Assembly (NCBI GenBank): GCA_017541325.1
Contig: JAFXZI010000007.1
Location: 31,875 to 95,874 of the forward strand
Reading direction: 5' to 3'
Source: Bacilli bacterium
GTDB taxonomy: Bacteria; Bacillota_I; Bacilli_A; RF39; UBA660
DNA length: 64,000 bases
Part shown: one piece after another, positions 52,020 to 61,971 of the stretch
Numbering within the stretch: the stretch's first letter is position 1
How the letters are laid out: every line of letters begins with the position of its first letter
Position numbers and translations under genes: made by a program
The notes under the pieces: model-generated
Database searches by the model: none
Told to the model about the DNA's origin: nothing
What the model saw: only the letters and a program-made list of their open reading frames with translations

Positions 52020-53204
52020 ATGCAAGTTATAATGATTAAATATGGAGAATTAACTACAAAAAAAGGAAATAGAAAATTCTTTGTTAATACTCTATATGAT
52101 AATATTAAAGATAAATTAAAAGGGAAAGATGTTAAGGTACATAAAGACATCTCTAGAATGTATATAGAATTTGAAGATAAAGAATTAAATGGAATACTTG
52201 AAATAATCAATAATATATTTGGCATTCATGAATATGTAGTAGCGGATAGAGTATATAGTGAAATTGAAGATATTGATAATAAAGTAATTGAAGTTGCTAA
52301 AAATAGTAATAAAAAGACTTTTAAAATAGAAACAAAAAGAAGTGATAAATCTTTTCCAATTAACAGTGTAGAATTCTCATCTAGACTTGGAGGAGTAGTA
52401 CTTAAAAATGTTCCAGGAATTAAAGTAGATGTTAATAATCCAGAACTTACAATTCATGTAGAAATAAGAGAAGGATATACATATATTTATACAAATGAGT
52501 ACCAAGGATTAGGAGGATATCCTAGTGGTACTTTAGGTAAAGGACTTCTAATGTTAAGTGGTGGTATTGATTCTCCTGTTGCTGGATATCTTACTTTAAA
52601 AAGAGGTGTTGCACTAGATTGTATTTATTTTGAATCTATGCCACATACTTCAATTGAAGCTAGAAATAAAGTAATAGATCTTGCTAGAAAGATATCTAAA
52701 TATACACATAAAATCAATTTACATATCGTACCATTTACAGCACTACAAGAAGCAATATATCATTATGTAAGAGAAGACTATTGTATTACTATTATGAGAC
52801 GTATGATGTATCGTATTAGTGAAGAGGTTGCTAAGAGAAATAATTGTAAAGTTATTACAAATGGAGAATCTATTGGTCAAGTTGCATCTCAAACACTTAC
52901 TAGTATGTCAGTTATAAATAATGTTACTAATATGCCTATTATTAGACCTGTAGCATGTCTTGATAAACTTGAAATAATAGATATTGCTAAAAAAATAGAT
53001 ACATACGATATATCAATTCTTCCTTTTGAAGATTGTTGTACTATATTTGTTCCTAAGCATCCAGTAATTAATCCAAAATTAGAACAATGTTTAATTGAAG
53101 AAAATAAATTTGATTATGAAACACTTTTAAATGATTGCATAGAGAATATTAATACAATAGAAATAACTGAAAAAAAAGAAAATGATTATGAAGACTTATT
53201 ATAA
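52020..53204 (+). CDS. thiI: tRNA 4-thiouridine synthetase ThiI
   Basis: 394 residues, the Gram-positive form without a rhodanese domain. THUMP domain (about 55-165), PP-loop SGGIDSPVA in GLLMLSGGIDSPVAGYL (about 178-195) and FEDCCTIFVPKHP near 340. It transfers sulfur to U8 of tRNA and can feed thiamine synthesis. RBS GAGGTGATT. Confidence 0.95.
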   Translation: MQVIMIKYGELTTKKGNRKFFVNTLYDNIKDKLKGKDVKVHKDISRMYIEFEDKELNGILEIINNIFGIHEYVVADRVYSEIEDIDNKVIEVAKNSNKKTFKIETKRSDKSFPINSVEFSSRLGGVVLKNVPGIKVDVNNPELTIHVEIREGYTYIYTNEYQGLGGYPSGTLGKGLLMLSGGIDSPVAGYLTLKRGVALDCIYFESMPHTSIEARNKVIDLARKISKYTHKINLHIVPFTALQEAIYHYVREDYCITIMRRMMYRISEEVAKRNNCKVITNGESIGQVASQTLTSMSVINNVTNMPIIRPVACLDKLEIIDIAKKIDTYDISILPFEDCCTIFVPKHPVINPKLEQCLIEENKFDYETLLNDCIENINTIEITEKKENDYEDLL

Positions 53205-53214
53205 GTCTTTTTTT
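53191..53214 (+). terminator. Terminator after thiI
   Basis: AAGACTTA (53191-53198), TTA, TAAGTCTT (53202-53209), then T residues; the arm contains the stop codon. Confidence 0.85.
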
Positions 53215-53269
53215 CTTTTAAAATTAAGGATATTATAGTATAATAAATGTGTTGAAAAGAGGGATTATT

Positions 53270-54448
53270 ATGAAAATTTTATCAATTAATACAGGGAGTA
53301 GTTCTCTAAAATTTAGTTTATTTAATATGGATACTGATGAAGTATTAGTATCAGGATTATTTGAAAGAATTGGAATAGATGGTTCTTGTTATACTATTAA
53401 GAATTCTGAATTTAAAATTAAAGAAGATGCAGAATTAAAAGATCATGCAGACGCTATTAAAATTCTTTTAGATAAATTAATAGAATTAAAAATAATCAGT
53501 AGTTATGATGAAATAGATGGAGTAGGACATAGAATAGTTCAAGGTGCAGATCATTATGATAAATCAGTTATTATTACTGATGAAGTACTAGAAGATATTA
53601 TTAAATTATCTGATTTAGCACCACTTCATAATCCAGCACATGCTATTGGTATTAAAGCATTTAAAAGTATTCTTCCTAATACACCAATGGTAGCAGTATT
53701 TGACACTGCTTTCCATCAAACAATGTCAAAAGATAAATTCTTATATGCTGTTCCATATGAATGGTATGAAAAACATGGTGTAAGAAGATATGGAGCTCAT
53801 GGAACTAGTCATAATTATATTAGTCAAACAATTAGTAAAGAATTAGGTAGAGATGATTTAAAAGTTATTTCTTGCCACTTAGGACAAGGTGCTAGTGTAA
53901 CTGCAATAGATTCAGGAAAATGTGTTAATACATCTATGGGATTTACTCCACTAGCTGGACTTGTTATGGGTACACGTTCAGGAGATATTGATGTTTCTTT
54001 AGTTCCATATGTTATGGAAAAAGAAGGATTAAGTGCTGGTGAAGTAGTAACTGCTCTTAATAAAAAATCAGGATTCTTAGGAATTAGTGGAGTAAGTAGT
54101 GATTCAAGAGATATTGAAGCAGGAATTAAAGAAGGAAACGAAAGATGTAAGATTGCTGAAGAAATGTTCGTTAATTCTGTAGTTAAATATATTGCAGAAT
54201 ATTATGTTGAATTAGGTGGATGCGATGTTATAGTATTTACTGCTGGTATTGGAGAAAACAGTGCTGCAACTCGTGAAGCAATTGCTGAAAAACTTGCTGT
54301 TTTAGGCGTAAAAATAGATAAAAAAGCTAATGATGTTCGCGGAGAATTAAAATGTATCAGTGCAAAAGATTCTAAAATTAAATTATATTTAGTTCCAACT
54401 AATGAGGAACTTATGATTGCCAAAGATACATTAGCTTTAATTAAATAG
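53270..54448 (+). CDS. ackA: Acetate kinase
   Basis: 392 residues with the MKILSINTGSSSLKF start, FDTAFHQTM, GAHGTSHNYIS, SCHLGQGASVTAI, GDIDVS and FTAGIGENS motifs. It converts acetyl phosphate and ADP to acetate and ATP: fermentative ATP production. The start is ATG 53270 with GAGGGATTATT; an upstream in-frame ATG lacks an RBS. pta is not in the window. Confidence 0.97.
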   Translation: MKILSINTGSSSLKFSLFNMDTDEVLVSGLFERIGIDGSCYTIKNSEFKIKEDAELKDHADAIKILLDKLIELKIISSYDEIDGVGHRIVQGADHYDKSVIITDEVLEDIIKLSDLAPLHNPAHAIGIKAFKSILPNTPMVAVFDTAFHQTMSKDKFLYAVPYEWYEKHGVRRYGAHGTSHNYISQTISKELGRDDLKVISCHLGQGASVTAIDSGKCVNTSMGFTPLAGLVMGTRSGDIDVSLVPYVMEKEGLSAGEVVTALNKKSGFLGISGVSSDSRDIEAGIKEGNERCKIAEEMFVNSVVKYIAEYYVELGGCDVIVFTAGIGENSAATREAIAEKLAVLGVKIDKKANDVRGELKCISAKDSKIKLYLVPTNEELMIAKDTLALIK

Positions 54449-54459
54449 ATTGGAAAAAT

Positions 54460-55419
54460 ATGAAAGAGATTCTAGAATTAATAGAAAATTATAATAATAT
54501 AGTTATTGCGAGACATACAGGAGCTGATCCAGACGCTTTATGTAGTCAAATAGCATTAAGAGAATTAATAAAAATTAATTATCCAAATAAAGATGTTTAT
54601 GCTGTTGGAGCAGTTAGTTCAAGATATAAATATCTTCCTAAATTAGATAAGACTCCAGAAGAGAATAAAGGATTATTAATTGTAGTTGATACTCCTGATA
54701 GAAAAAGAGTTGATATTAAAAGTATGGATGGTTTTGAAAAGACTTTAAAAATAGATCATCATCCATTCTTTGAAAAGTATTGTGATGTAGAATATATTGA
54801 TGATAAATCTTCTTCTGCATCAGAAATAATATTTGATTTTGCTGATAAGAACAATTTAATAATTAATGAAGAAATAGCAAAATTAGTATTTATGGGAATA
54901 GTATCTGATACTAATAGATTCTTATATTCTACTAACGCAAAGACTTTTGAATTAGTTAATAGATTGTTAGTAGAGTATAATTTAGATTTAAAAAGTTTAT
55001 ATGAAAACATCTTCTTAAGACCTTTAAAAGAAATAAAATTACAAGGTTATATAGAACAACATCTAACTGTTACAGAAAATGGACTTGCTTATATACTTCT
55101 TACTGACGATGTTATAAAAGAATTAGGAGTAGACGTTGCATCTGCTGGTAATTTAATAAATAATTTTAATAATATCGAAGAAGTAATTGTTTGGGTAATG
55201 ATATCTGAAGATGTTAAAAATAACATGTTTAAATTTAATATTAGATCTCGCGGACCAGTTATAAATTCTGCAGCTGAAAAGTATAACGGTGGAGGACACA
55301 AATATGCATCAGGTGCAAGAGTTTATGATAGATCAGATGTTGATAAATTAATTAATGAATTAGATAATGTTTGTAAAGATTATAATATGAGTAAAGAGGT
55401 GGATTATGAAGATAAATAG
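54460..55419 (+). CDS. nrnA: Bifunctional oligoribonuclease / pAp phosphatase NrnA-like (DHH)
   Basis: 319 residues. DHH phosphoesterase motifs: HTGADPDALCSQ, VVDTPD, KIDHHPF (about 104-110), and the DHHA1 GGGHKYASGARV near the C-terminus. It degrades nano-RNA and pAp, or cyclic dinucleotide products. It follows ackA by 11 nt and overlaps engB by 14 nt, forming an ackA-nrnA-engB-der operon. Confidence 0.9.
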   Translation: MKEILELIENYNNIVIARHTGADPDALCSQIALRELIKINYPNKDVYAVGAVSSRYKYLPKLDKTPEENKGLLIVVDTPDRKRVDIKSMDGFEKTLKIDHHPFFEKYCDVEYIDDKSSSASEIIFDFADKNNLIINEEIAKLVFMGIVSDTNRFLYSTNAKTFELVNRLLVEYNLDLKSLYENIFLRPLKEIKLQGYIEQHLTVTENGLAYILLTDDVIKELGVDVASAGNLINNFNNIEEVIVWVMISEDVKNNMFKFNIRSRGPVINSAAEKYNGGGHKYASGARVYDRSDVDKLINELDNVCKDYNMSKEVDYEDK

Positions 55420-55999
55420 TGTTAATCTTGCAGTTACTGCAGTAAGATTTAGTCAATATCCAGAAGACTATTTACCTGAGTTTTTAATGGTAGGTAGAAG
55501 TAACGTTGGAAAGAGTAGTTTTGTTAATACTCTTATAAATCGTAAAAATTTAGCAAGAATTTCTTCTCGTCCAGGAAAAACCCAAACTTTAAACTTCTAT
55601 ATTGTAAATGATACTTTTTATTTAGTAGATGTTCCAGGATATGGATATGCTTTAGTAGATAAAAAGAAACAACAAAAATTTGGCCTTATGATAGAAGAAT
55701 ATATTAAGAAAAGACAACAATTAAAAAGAGTGTTTTTACTAGTTGATTTTCGTCATAAACCAACTGAAGATGATTTACTTATGTATAATTTCTTAAAATA
55801 TTATAATATTCCTGTTACAGTAGTTGCGACTAAAGTAGATAAAGTACCAACATCTAAAAAGGATAAAACATATAAACAATTAACTGATACTTTAAATTTA
55901 GTAGTTGGAGATGATATTGTATTATTTTCAAGTGTAACTAAACAAGGAAGAGATGAAATACTTACAAAGATAGATAACTTGTCTGTAGACGTTATCTAG
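55406..55999 (+). CDS. engB: YsxC/EngB ribosome-biogenesis GTPase
   Basis: 197 residues with G1 GRSNVGKSSFV, DVPGYG and TKVDK motifs; needed for 50S assembly. The ATG overlaps the end of nrnA by 14 nt; RBS GTAAAGAGGTGG. The der gene begins 27 nt downstream. Confidence 0.95.
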   Translation: MKINSVNLAVTAVRFSQYPEDYLPEFLMVGRSNVGKSSFVNTLINRKNLARISSRPGKTQTLNFYIVNDTFYLVDVPGYGYALVDKKKQQKFGLMIEEYIKKRQQLKRVFLLVDFRHKPTEDDLLMYNFLKYYNIPVTVVATKVDKVPTSKKDKTYKQLTDTLNLVVGDDIVLFSSVTKQGRDEILTKIDNLSVDVI

Positions 56000-56025
56000 T
56001 CTTTTTATATAAAGGAGGTGAACTT

Positions 56026-57333
56026 ATGAAATTACCAATAGTTGCATTAGTTGGAAGACCTAATGTTGGAAAAAGTACTATTTTTAATAGAATAGTTGGA
56101 TCACGTATGGCAATTATTGAAGATACTCCAGGAGTTACTAGAGATAGAATTTATGGAGAAGGTACTTTTAATAATTATAGATTTAATGTAATTGATACTG
56201 GTGGTATTGATGTAGCTAAAGAATTATTTAACGATGAAATAAGAGTTCAAGCAGAATTAGCTATAGATGAGGCAGATGTTGTTGTATTTGTTGTTGATGG
56301 TAAAGAAGGAATAACTCCAAATGATATAGAAGTTAGAGATATGTTAAGAAAAGCCAAGAAAAGAGTTGTGGTCGCTATCAATAAAGTGGATTCTAAGAGT
56401 TATTTAGAACATGAATACGATTTTTATGAATTAGGTTTTTCTGAGTATATTCCTGTTAGTGGTGAATCTGGTAGTGGCTTCTATGAACTTATGGAAGCAA
56501 TTACAAAAGATTTTAAGCCATTAGAAGATGAAGAAGATACAAGACTTAAATTTTCTGTTGTAGGACGTCCTAACGTTGGTAAAAGTAGTTTGATTAACGC
56601 TCTTTTAAATGAAGATAGAGTTATAGTTAGTGATGTATCCGGTACAACTAGAGATGCAGTAGATACTGTAATGAAATATAATGGAGAAGAATATGTAGTA
56701 ATAGATACTGCTGGTATGCGTAAAAAAGGAAGAGTATATGAATCAATTGAAAAATATTCATTACTTAGAAGTATGCAAGCAATTGATAGAAGTGATATTT
56801 GTCTTCTTGTAGTTAATGCCGAAGAAGGTATTATAGAGCATGATAAACATATTGCTGGATATGTTCTTGAAAAAGGAAAGGGACTAATCATAGTAGTTAA
56901 CAAATGGGATACAGTAAGTGATAAAACAACAACTAATGATTTCTTAAAACTAATACGTAATGAATTTCAATTTATTACATATTGTCCTGTAGTATTTTGT
57001 AGTGCTCTTACAAAAAAAAGAGTTCATATGATTATGCCAGAAATTATTAAAGTTGGAGAAAATATTAAAAGAGAAATTAAAACTAGTGTATTAAATGATG
57101 TAGTTATGGATGCTTATCAATTAAATTTACCTCCTTCGTATAAAGGAAAAAGATTAAAAATATTCTTTACTAATCAATCTGGTACTAAGCCTCCTAAATT
57201 TACATTTCATGTTAATAGTAAAAAACTAGTACATTTCTCATATGAAAGATATTTAGAAAATAAATTAAGAGAGAATTTTGAATTAGAAGGAACTCCAATA
57301 ATATTACAATTTAAAAATAAAGATGAGAGTTAG
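56026..57333 (+). CDS. der: Double GTPase Der (EngA)
   Basis: 435 residues with two G domains: first G1 GRPNVGKST, DTGG; second GRPNVGKSS (about 183-191), DTAGMRKKG, NKWD; and a KH-like C-terminal domain (YKGKRLKIFFTNQSGTKPP). It acts in 50S ribosome assembly. RBS AAAGGAGGTGAAC is the canonical full-length Shine-Dalgarno. Confidence 0.97.
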   Translation: MKLPIVALVGRPNVGKSTIFNRIVGSRMAIIEDTPGVTRDRIYGEGTFNNYRFNVIDTGGIDVAKELFNDEIRVQAELAIDEADVVVFVVDGKEGITPNDIEVRDMLRKAKKRVVVAINKVDSKSYLEHEYDFYELGFSEYIPVSGESGSGFYELMEAITKDFKPLEDEEDTRLKFSVVGRPNVGKSSLINALLNEDRVIVSDVSGTTRDAVDTVMKYNGEEYVVIDTAGMRKKGRVYESIEKYSLLRSMQAIDRSDICLLVVNAEEGIIEHDKHIAGYVLEKGKGLIIVVNKWDTVSDKTTTNDFLKLIRNEFQFITYCPVVFCSALTKKRVHMIMPEIIKVGENIKREIKTSVLNDVVMDAYQLNLPPSYKGKRLKIFFTNQSGTKPPKFTFHVNSKKLVHFSYERYLENKLRENFELEGTPIILQFKNKDES

Positions 57334-57341
57334 ATGATAAT

Positions 57342-57980
57342 ATGAAAAGTTTTGATGAAAGATTAAGAGAATATAATAGGAAACTAGCAAGCAATCCGGA
57401 TTTAGTAGATGGAATAAATAATCATAAAAATAATAGTCCAAGAGCAAAAGAAGTAATTTTTTCTCCAGCAACCGAAACTGAACTTTTGTTAGCTGATAAG
57501 GTTACGACTCTTTTTCTAGAAGTAATTGATTTAAATGATAGAATACATATGCTAGAAATACCTAAATTTGAAGATGTAGAATACTTCTCTTACTTAACTG
57601 ATTTAACAGTAGCTTTAAAAGAAGGAAGAAGAGACGAAATAGAAAGAATAAAGGATACATTTAGTAATATGACTCCAGAACAATTTGGAGAAATGTTTTT
57701 TGATTCTCTTTTATTGTTATTAGATAATCCTTTTCATACATTAGAACGAATTCAAGAAAAAACTGGAATAACTGATGAAGAAGAATTTCAAGGATATCGT
57801 AATTTAGCTGATAAAATCATAAATAATATTGGAGATTTAGGAAGTGACATTGATAAGGTATTAGAAAATCCTGAAGCAATAGATAATGTTAGTCGAGTAG
57901 TCGATTCATTTGATGCTAGATATAAAGCTACTATTTCTAAAAAAAGATCAAGACAAAAAACAATATATGATAATAAATAA
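57342..57980 (+). CDS. Cytoplasmic protein of unknown function
   Basis: 212 residues, helical, no signal peptide or membrane segment; KSFDERLREYNRKL start and a basic KKRSRQKTIYDNK end. It follows der by 8 nt so is co-transcribed, but no RBS is clear. No family recognised. Confidence 0.65.
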   Translation: MKSFDERLREYNRKLASNPDLVDGINNHKNNSPRAKEVIFSPATETELLLADKVTTLFLEVIDLNDRIHMLEIPKFEDVEYFSYLTDLTVALKEGRRDEIERIKDTFSNMTPEQFGEMFFDSLLLLLDNPFHTLERIQEKTGITDEEEFQGYRNLADKIINNIGDLGSDIDKVLENPEAIDNVSRVVDSFDARYKATISKKRSRQKTIYDNK

Positions 57981-58059
57981 ATGTAATAATAATGTAAATT
58001 AAAACTGTTTTTAAATAATACTTTTAATAATTATGCTAAAATGATATTAGGAGGGTTAT

Positions 58060-58419
58060 ATGAAAACAGTTGATTTTTTAAAAAATAATAATATTGATGT
58101 TGATCATGGACTAGAATTACTAGGAGATATAGATTTTTATAATGAGACTATGACTGATTTTTATAATTCTTACAACGAACGAGTTACTAATTTAACAAAT
58201 TATAAAAACAGTAACGATACAGAAAACTACGGAATTCTAGCACATGCTATAAAAAGTGATTGTAAGTATTTAGGTATTATGAGTTTTGCTGATATGTCTT
58301 ATAATCATGAAATGGCTGGTAAATCAGCAGATATAAATTTTATTAATACTAATTTTGATGCTTATATAGCTGAATATACAAGAATAATAAATATATTAAA
58401 AGAATATTTGGAGGTTTAA
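58060..58419 (+). CDS. Histidine phosphotransfer (Hpt) protein
   Basis: 119 residues, an all-helical Hpt fold with the phosphoaccepting H62 in HAIKSDCKYLG (HxxKxxxxxxG). It shuttles phosphate between a kinase and receivers. RBS AGGAGGGTTAT. It overlaps, one base apart, the receiver gene at 58,421, but no histidine kinase is in the window. Confidence 0.85.
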   Translation: MKTVDFLKNNNIDVDHGLELLGDIDFYNETMTDFYNSYNERVTNLTNYKNSNDTENYGILAHAIKSDCKYLGIMSFADMSYNHEMAGKSADINFINTNFDAYIAEYTRIINILKEYLEV

Positions 58420-58420
58420 C

Positions 58421-58804
58421 ATGAAAACAATAATTGTTGCAGATGATTCTAGTATTATACTTAATGTTGCAAAGAAAGCCTTTGATGGGGAATATAATGT
58501 AGTTGGTGCTGCTAACGGAGAAGAAGCAATTAAATATATTGAGACAAATAATTTGTCTGATGTAGTTGGAATGCTTCTTGATTTAAATATGCCTAAAGTA
58601 GATGGATATCAAGTATTAGATTATTTAAAAACTAGAAACTTATTTAAAACAGTCCCTGTATCTATAATTACTGGAGAAGATGATATGGAAAATATTTCAA
58701 AAGCGTTTGAATATCCTATTATAGATGTACTAAAAAAACCATTTACTATAGATAATGTTAGAAAGATTATTGAAAAGACTATTAGTATCTCTGAAATAAA
58801 CTAG
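58421..58804 (+). CDS. CheY-like response regulator receiver
   Basis: 127 residues, receiver only: D8-D9, phosphoacceptor D54 in MLLDLNMP, T84 and K106 (KKPF). No output domain, so it signals by protein contact, as CheY or Spo0F do. RBS GGAGGTTTAAC, one base after the Hpt stop. Confidence 0.92.
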   Translation: MKTIIVADDSSIILNVAKKAFDGEYNVVGAANGEEAIKYIETNNLSDVVGMLLDLNMPKVDGYQVLDYLKTRNLFKTVPVSIITGEDDMENISKAFEYPIIDVLKKPFTIDNVRKIIEKTISISEIN

Positions 58805-58824
58805 ACTATTATAGTCTTTTTTTT
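58803..58824 (+). terminator. Weak terminator between receiver genes
   Basis: AGACTA (58803-58808) and TAGTCT (58812-58817), then an eight-base T-tract. It may give partial read-through to the next gene. Confidence 0.65.
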
Positions 58825-58832
58825 ATTGATTG

Positions 58833-58841
58833 TGTTATAAT
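58833..58841 (+). promoter_or_regulatory. Extended -10 promoter of receiver-HD gene
   Basis: TGTTATAAT, 22 nt before ATG 58864. Confidence 0.65.
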
Positions 58842-58863
58842 TAAGAAAATAGGAGTTGGTTAC

Positions 58864-60504
58864 ATGAACGATAATAGTTATATTGATTCAATTATTAGTA
58901 GTATTCCTGATGTTTTTTACAAGATCTATGTAGTTGATACATTAAAGGATATAATATCTGAATACAGTTATAAAGATAGTAAATTAGATTGTACAAATAC
59001 AATGGCATTTACAAGTTTTTATAGTGAATTAAATGAAAGGGTTCATCCAGAAGATTTAAAAGGATATATAGATAATTTAAATATAAATACTATTGAATCA
59101 AGTGAGACTGGAGAAATTAGATATAAATATCGTGAAAAAGAAAATGATAATTATAAATGGTACAACAATATCGTTAAGGTAATCACTAATAAAGAAAATA
59201 GAAAAGTAGTTTTACTTTTAATAGAAGAATTAAATGATAATAAAGAAACAAATGATCAATCTAAAAAAGAATTAGAACTTGAGAAAAAAGAACAAATGAT
59301 TTTTGATCGTGTATGTGATACTCTTCAACAATTAAATAGAATTATTAATATTAATTGTTCTTCTCATAATCCTGAAATAAAAAGTATTACTGAATATATG
59401 AGTGGATCAATAAGCGAACTTACTTCTGAATTTCCTGAAATAGGAGAAAGAATGAGTAAAGAACTTATTACTAATGTTAATGAAGGTGAAAAAGCATTAA
59501 TTATAGTAGATGATGATGCGGTTACTAGAAAGATTCTTGAAAGAGCATTTAAAGATTTATATAAAGTAATAGTATGTGATGGTGGTCAAGAAGTAATAGA
59601 CTTACTTGAAAAGAATTATGATAGTAATAGTATAGATAAAAAATATAAAATTATTGGATTATTCTTAGATTTAAATATGCCTGGAGTTAATGGATTTGAT
59701 GTTCTAGATTATATGAATGGAAAAAATCTTATTAATAGACTTCCAGTCGTTATTATTTCTGGTGATGAACTAGAAGCAAGAGAAAAAGCATATATGTATC
59801 CAATCGCAGACGTTCTAGAAAAACCATTTAATATAAATATAGTTAAACATAGAATGATTAATCTTATTAAATTATATAAGGCAAATAATTCATTAAATGA
59901 AATAGTTTTAAATCAACATGAAGATATTAAAAATGTTTTAAGATTACTTGTTAAATCATATTTATTAGATTGTGATGCAACTATAAAGAAAATGTGTGCA
60001 TATATGCATGTATTAATGCAACAAGTAAGTAATGATTATTCCGAATATAGAGTAGATGAATCAAGACTAGAAAAAATAACAGAAGCTACAAAATACTATA
60101 ATATTGGATTATTTACTCTACCTAAAACAATTCTAAATAAAAAAGATTTTAGTAAGGAAGAATTGCAAATAATTAAGAGTCATCCTCAAATAGGAATTAA
60201 TATATTTGAGAGTGTTCTATATCATAGTATAGATCGTATTTTTAATCACTATGCAGAAGATATGATTCTAAATCATGAAGAAAAATATGATGGTACTGGA
60301 TATCCTAATGGAATATCAGGAGATCAAATACCAGTTGTTGCTCAAGTATTATCTGTTGTTATTGAATATAATGATTTGAAATTAAGAGGAATTGATAATA
60401 TATATGAGGAAATTAAAAAAGAATCTGGTAAGAAATTTAATCCTAAAATAGTAGATTCTTTAGGTAAAGTTTTAACTGAATTTGATAATATAAGTAAAAT
60501 ATAA
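58864..60504 (+). CDS. PAS-like/receiver/degenerate HD-GYP protein
   Basis: 546 residues. A PAS-like N-terminal domain (about 10-125) precedes a receiver (about 210-335) with D269 in LFLDLNMP and K320. The C-terminal HD domain (about 355-540) keeps DGTGYP (476-481), but the metal-binding HD dyad is replaced by YN at 412-413 (KYYNIG, normally LHDIGK), so c-di-GMP phosphodiesterase activity is unlikely. Shared Asp and Hpt chemistry with the two upstream proteins suggests a relay. RBS AGGAGTTGGTTAC. Confidence 0.85.
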   Translation: MNDNSYIDSIISSIPDVFYKIYVVDTLKDIISEYSYKDSKLDCTNTMAFTSFYSELNERVHPEDLKGYIDNLNINTIESSETGEIRYKYREKENDNYKWYNNIVKVITNKENRKVVLLLIEELNDNKETNDQSKKELELEKKEQMIFDRVCDTLQQLNRIININCSSHNPEIKSITEYMSGSISELTSEFPEIGERMSKELITNVNEGEKALIIVDDDAVTRKILERAFKDLYKVIVCDGGQEVIDLLEKNYDSNSIDKKYKIIGLFLDLNMPGVNGFDVLDYMNGKNLINRLPVVIISGDELEAREKAYMYPIADVLEKPFNINIVKHRMINLIKLYKANNSLNEIVLNQHEDIKNVLRLLVKSYLLDCDATIKKMCAYMHVLMQQVSNDYSEYRVDESRLEKITEATKYYNIGLFTLPKTILNKKDFSKEELQIIKSHPQIGINIFESVLYHSIDRIFNHYAEDMILNHEEKYDGTGYPNGISGDQIPVVAQVLSVVIEYNDLKLRGIDNIYEEIKKESGKKFNPKIVDSLGKVLTEFDNISKI

Positions 60505-60528
60505 AAAAGACCATGCGGTCTTTTTTTT
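60503..60528. terminator. Bidirectional terminator
   Basis: AAAAGACC, ATGC loop, GGTCTTTT with T-tract; between the HD-GYP-like and minus-strand genes. Confidence 0.85.
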
Positions 60529-61210
60529 ATGGATCAATTATTCCTAGGTTTGCTAGTTCTCCAATAATTATATTAGAACATTTAGTAATTCCATTTTTAA
60601 ATTCTAATTCTTTATATACTATAAGTTCATAATCAAAATCATTAGTAGATTCAAAGTTATCATAATCTATTGCTTCATTAAGTCCATCAAATTCTATTTC
60701 ATCCATTACAGGTAGTCTACTTAATTCTCTATTTGATAAAGGTCTCAATTCATTTAATTTATAGTCTTTAGCTAAATATGTAACTATTTTCATTGTTTCT
60801 TTTTTTAATAGTTCTTTTCTAACTCCATGAGGGCCATTTACTAATCTTCCATTTAATAATCTAATTGAACCATCTTTATTAAAATAATTATAAAAAATTA
60901 GATATCTCCAAAAAAAGTCAGTCATTAAATGAACTAAATATCCAACCATAAAAGGATTATCTTTTTTGGGATTATATTTGGCATAAAAATCTAAATATAA
61001 TTCTATATACTTATCTTTAGGTGAAAAATGTGAATAACATCTCTTTTGTTTTTTTGGAAGAGTTGAATTTTTAAACCTTTCTGTATTTTTCCAACTATCA
61101 GGAGCGATACATCCTACTTCAAATAAATATTTATCTTCATCACTTGTATATAAATCAGTCATTTCTAATATTTTTTTAGCAACACATCTATGTATAGTAG
61201 CTGCTGGCAT
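60527..61210 (-). CDS. Zinc-dependent phospholipase C-like protein
   Basis: 227 residues. PAATIHRCVAKKI, GCIAPDSW, CYSHFSPKDKY and GYLVHLMTDFFWRY fit the zinc-dependent phospholipase C/S1-P1 nuclease-like domain (PF00882), with His and Asp ligands. No signal peptide, so it is probably intracellular, which is unusual for a lipase; the substrate is unknown. RBS GAGGGTGATT. Confidence 0.85.
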   Translation of the reverse strand: MPAATIHRCVAKKILEMTDLYTSDEDKYLFEVGCIAPDSWKNTERFKNSTLPKKQKRCYSHFSPKDKYIELYLDFYAKYNPKKDNPFMVGYLVHLMTDFFWRYLIFYNYFNKDGSIRLLNGRLVNGPHGVRKELLKKETMKIVTYLAKDYKLNELRPLSNRELSRLPVMDEIEFDGLNEAIDYDNFESTNDFDYELIVYKELEFKNGITKCSNIIIGELANLGIIDP

Positions 61211-61258
61211 CTAATCACCCTCTATTCTTATATAATAATATCAAATTTTAATAAATAA

Positions 61259-61267
61259 TGCTATAAT
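61259..61267 (+). promoter_or_regulatory. Extended -10 promoter of sseB-like gene
   Basis: TGCTATAAT, 15 nt before ATG 61283. Confidence 0.65.
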
Positions 61268-61282
61268 CTAATTGGTGATATT

Positions 61283-61969
61283 ATGGATGAAAAAATAATT
61301 AATGATGAATTAAAAGTGGATTTAATGAAAATAAAAATAGATGCAAATCCTGAAACAGAAGAAAGTTTTAAAAACAATTTACTTAAAGCTACTTTTATAG
61401 TTCCTGTTGTAAAAACAGAAAAAAAAGATGAAGTAGATATTGTTTTGTTATCTAATCCTGAAGGAGAAAACTTTTTTCAAGCATATACTGATATAGATGC
61501 ATATGAAAAATGGTCTGATTATAAAGATTATGAATTATTTACTATTTCTTTTGATCAATATGCTAATGCATTAATAAATGGAGATGAAAATCTAAAAGGA
61601 TTAGTAATTAATCCTTTTACAGAAAATGTTCCTCTTGAAAGAGAATATATTAGATATGTATTTAATTCTAATAAAGTAAGTGTAGAAGTTATTACTGATT
61701 ATCCTAAAGAAGAACTAAAAGTAATAAAGAAAGTGTTAAAAGAAGTGGAAGAAGTTAAAAGTGCTTATTTACTTAAAATGTATAAAGCTAATATTCCTGG
61801 ATATTTATTAGTAATTGATACGGGAAAAAAGAATAATAAAAGAATATTTGATAAGATTGGTAATAAAGTAATAAATAATATAGAACATATAAATTTAGAA
61901 ATATTTGATATTAATGATGAAAAAGTAAAACCAATGATTGATTCTATTAAACCAATTTATAAGGCTTAA
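61283..61969 (+). CDS. SseB-family protein
   Basis: 228 residues with an SseB N-terminal domain (FIVPVV ... GENFFQAYTDIDAYEKW) and a C-terminal domain (VIKKVLKEVEEVKSAYLLKM...PGYLLVID) found in enhanced-serine-sensitivity proteins. Its function is not settled. RBS GGTGATATT. Two nt before the Cys-rich gene, so it starts an operon of sseB-like, Cys-rich and PflX-like genes. Confidence 0.82.
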   Translation: MDEKIINDELKVDLMKIKIDANPETEESFKNNLLKATFIVPVVKTEKKDEVDIVLLSNPEGENFFQAYTDIDAYEKWSDYKDYELFTISFDQYANALINGDENLKGLVINPFTENVPLEREYIRYVFNSNKVSVEVITDYPKEELKVIKKVLKEVEEVKSAYLLKMYKANIPGYLLVIDTGKKNNKRIFDKIGNKVINNIEHINLEIFDINDEKVKPMIDSIKPIYKA

Positions 61970-61971
61970 TT

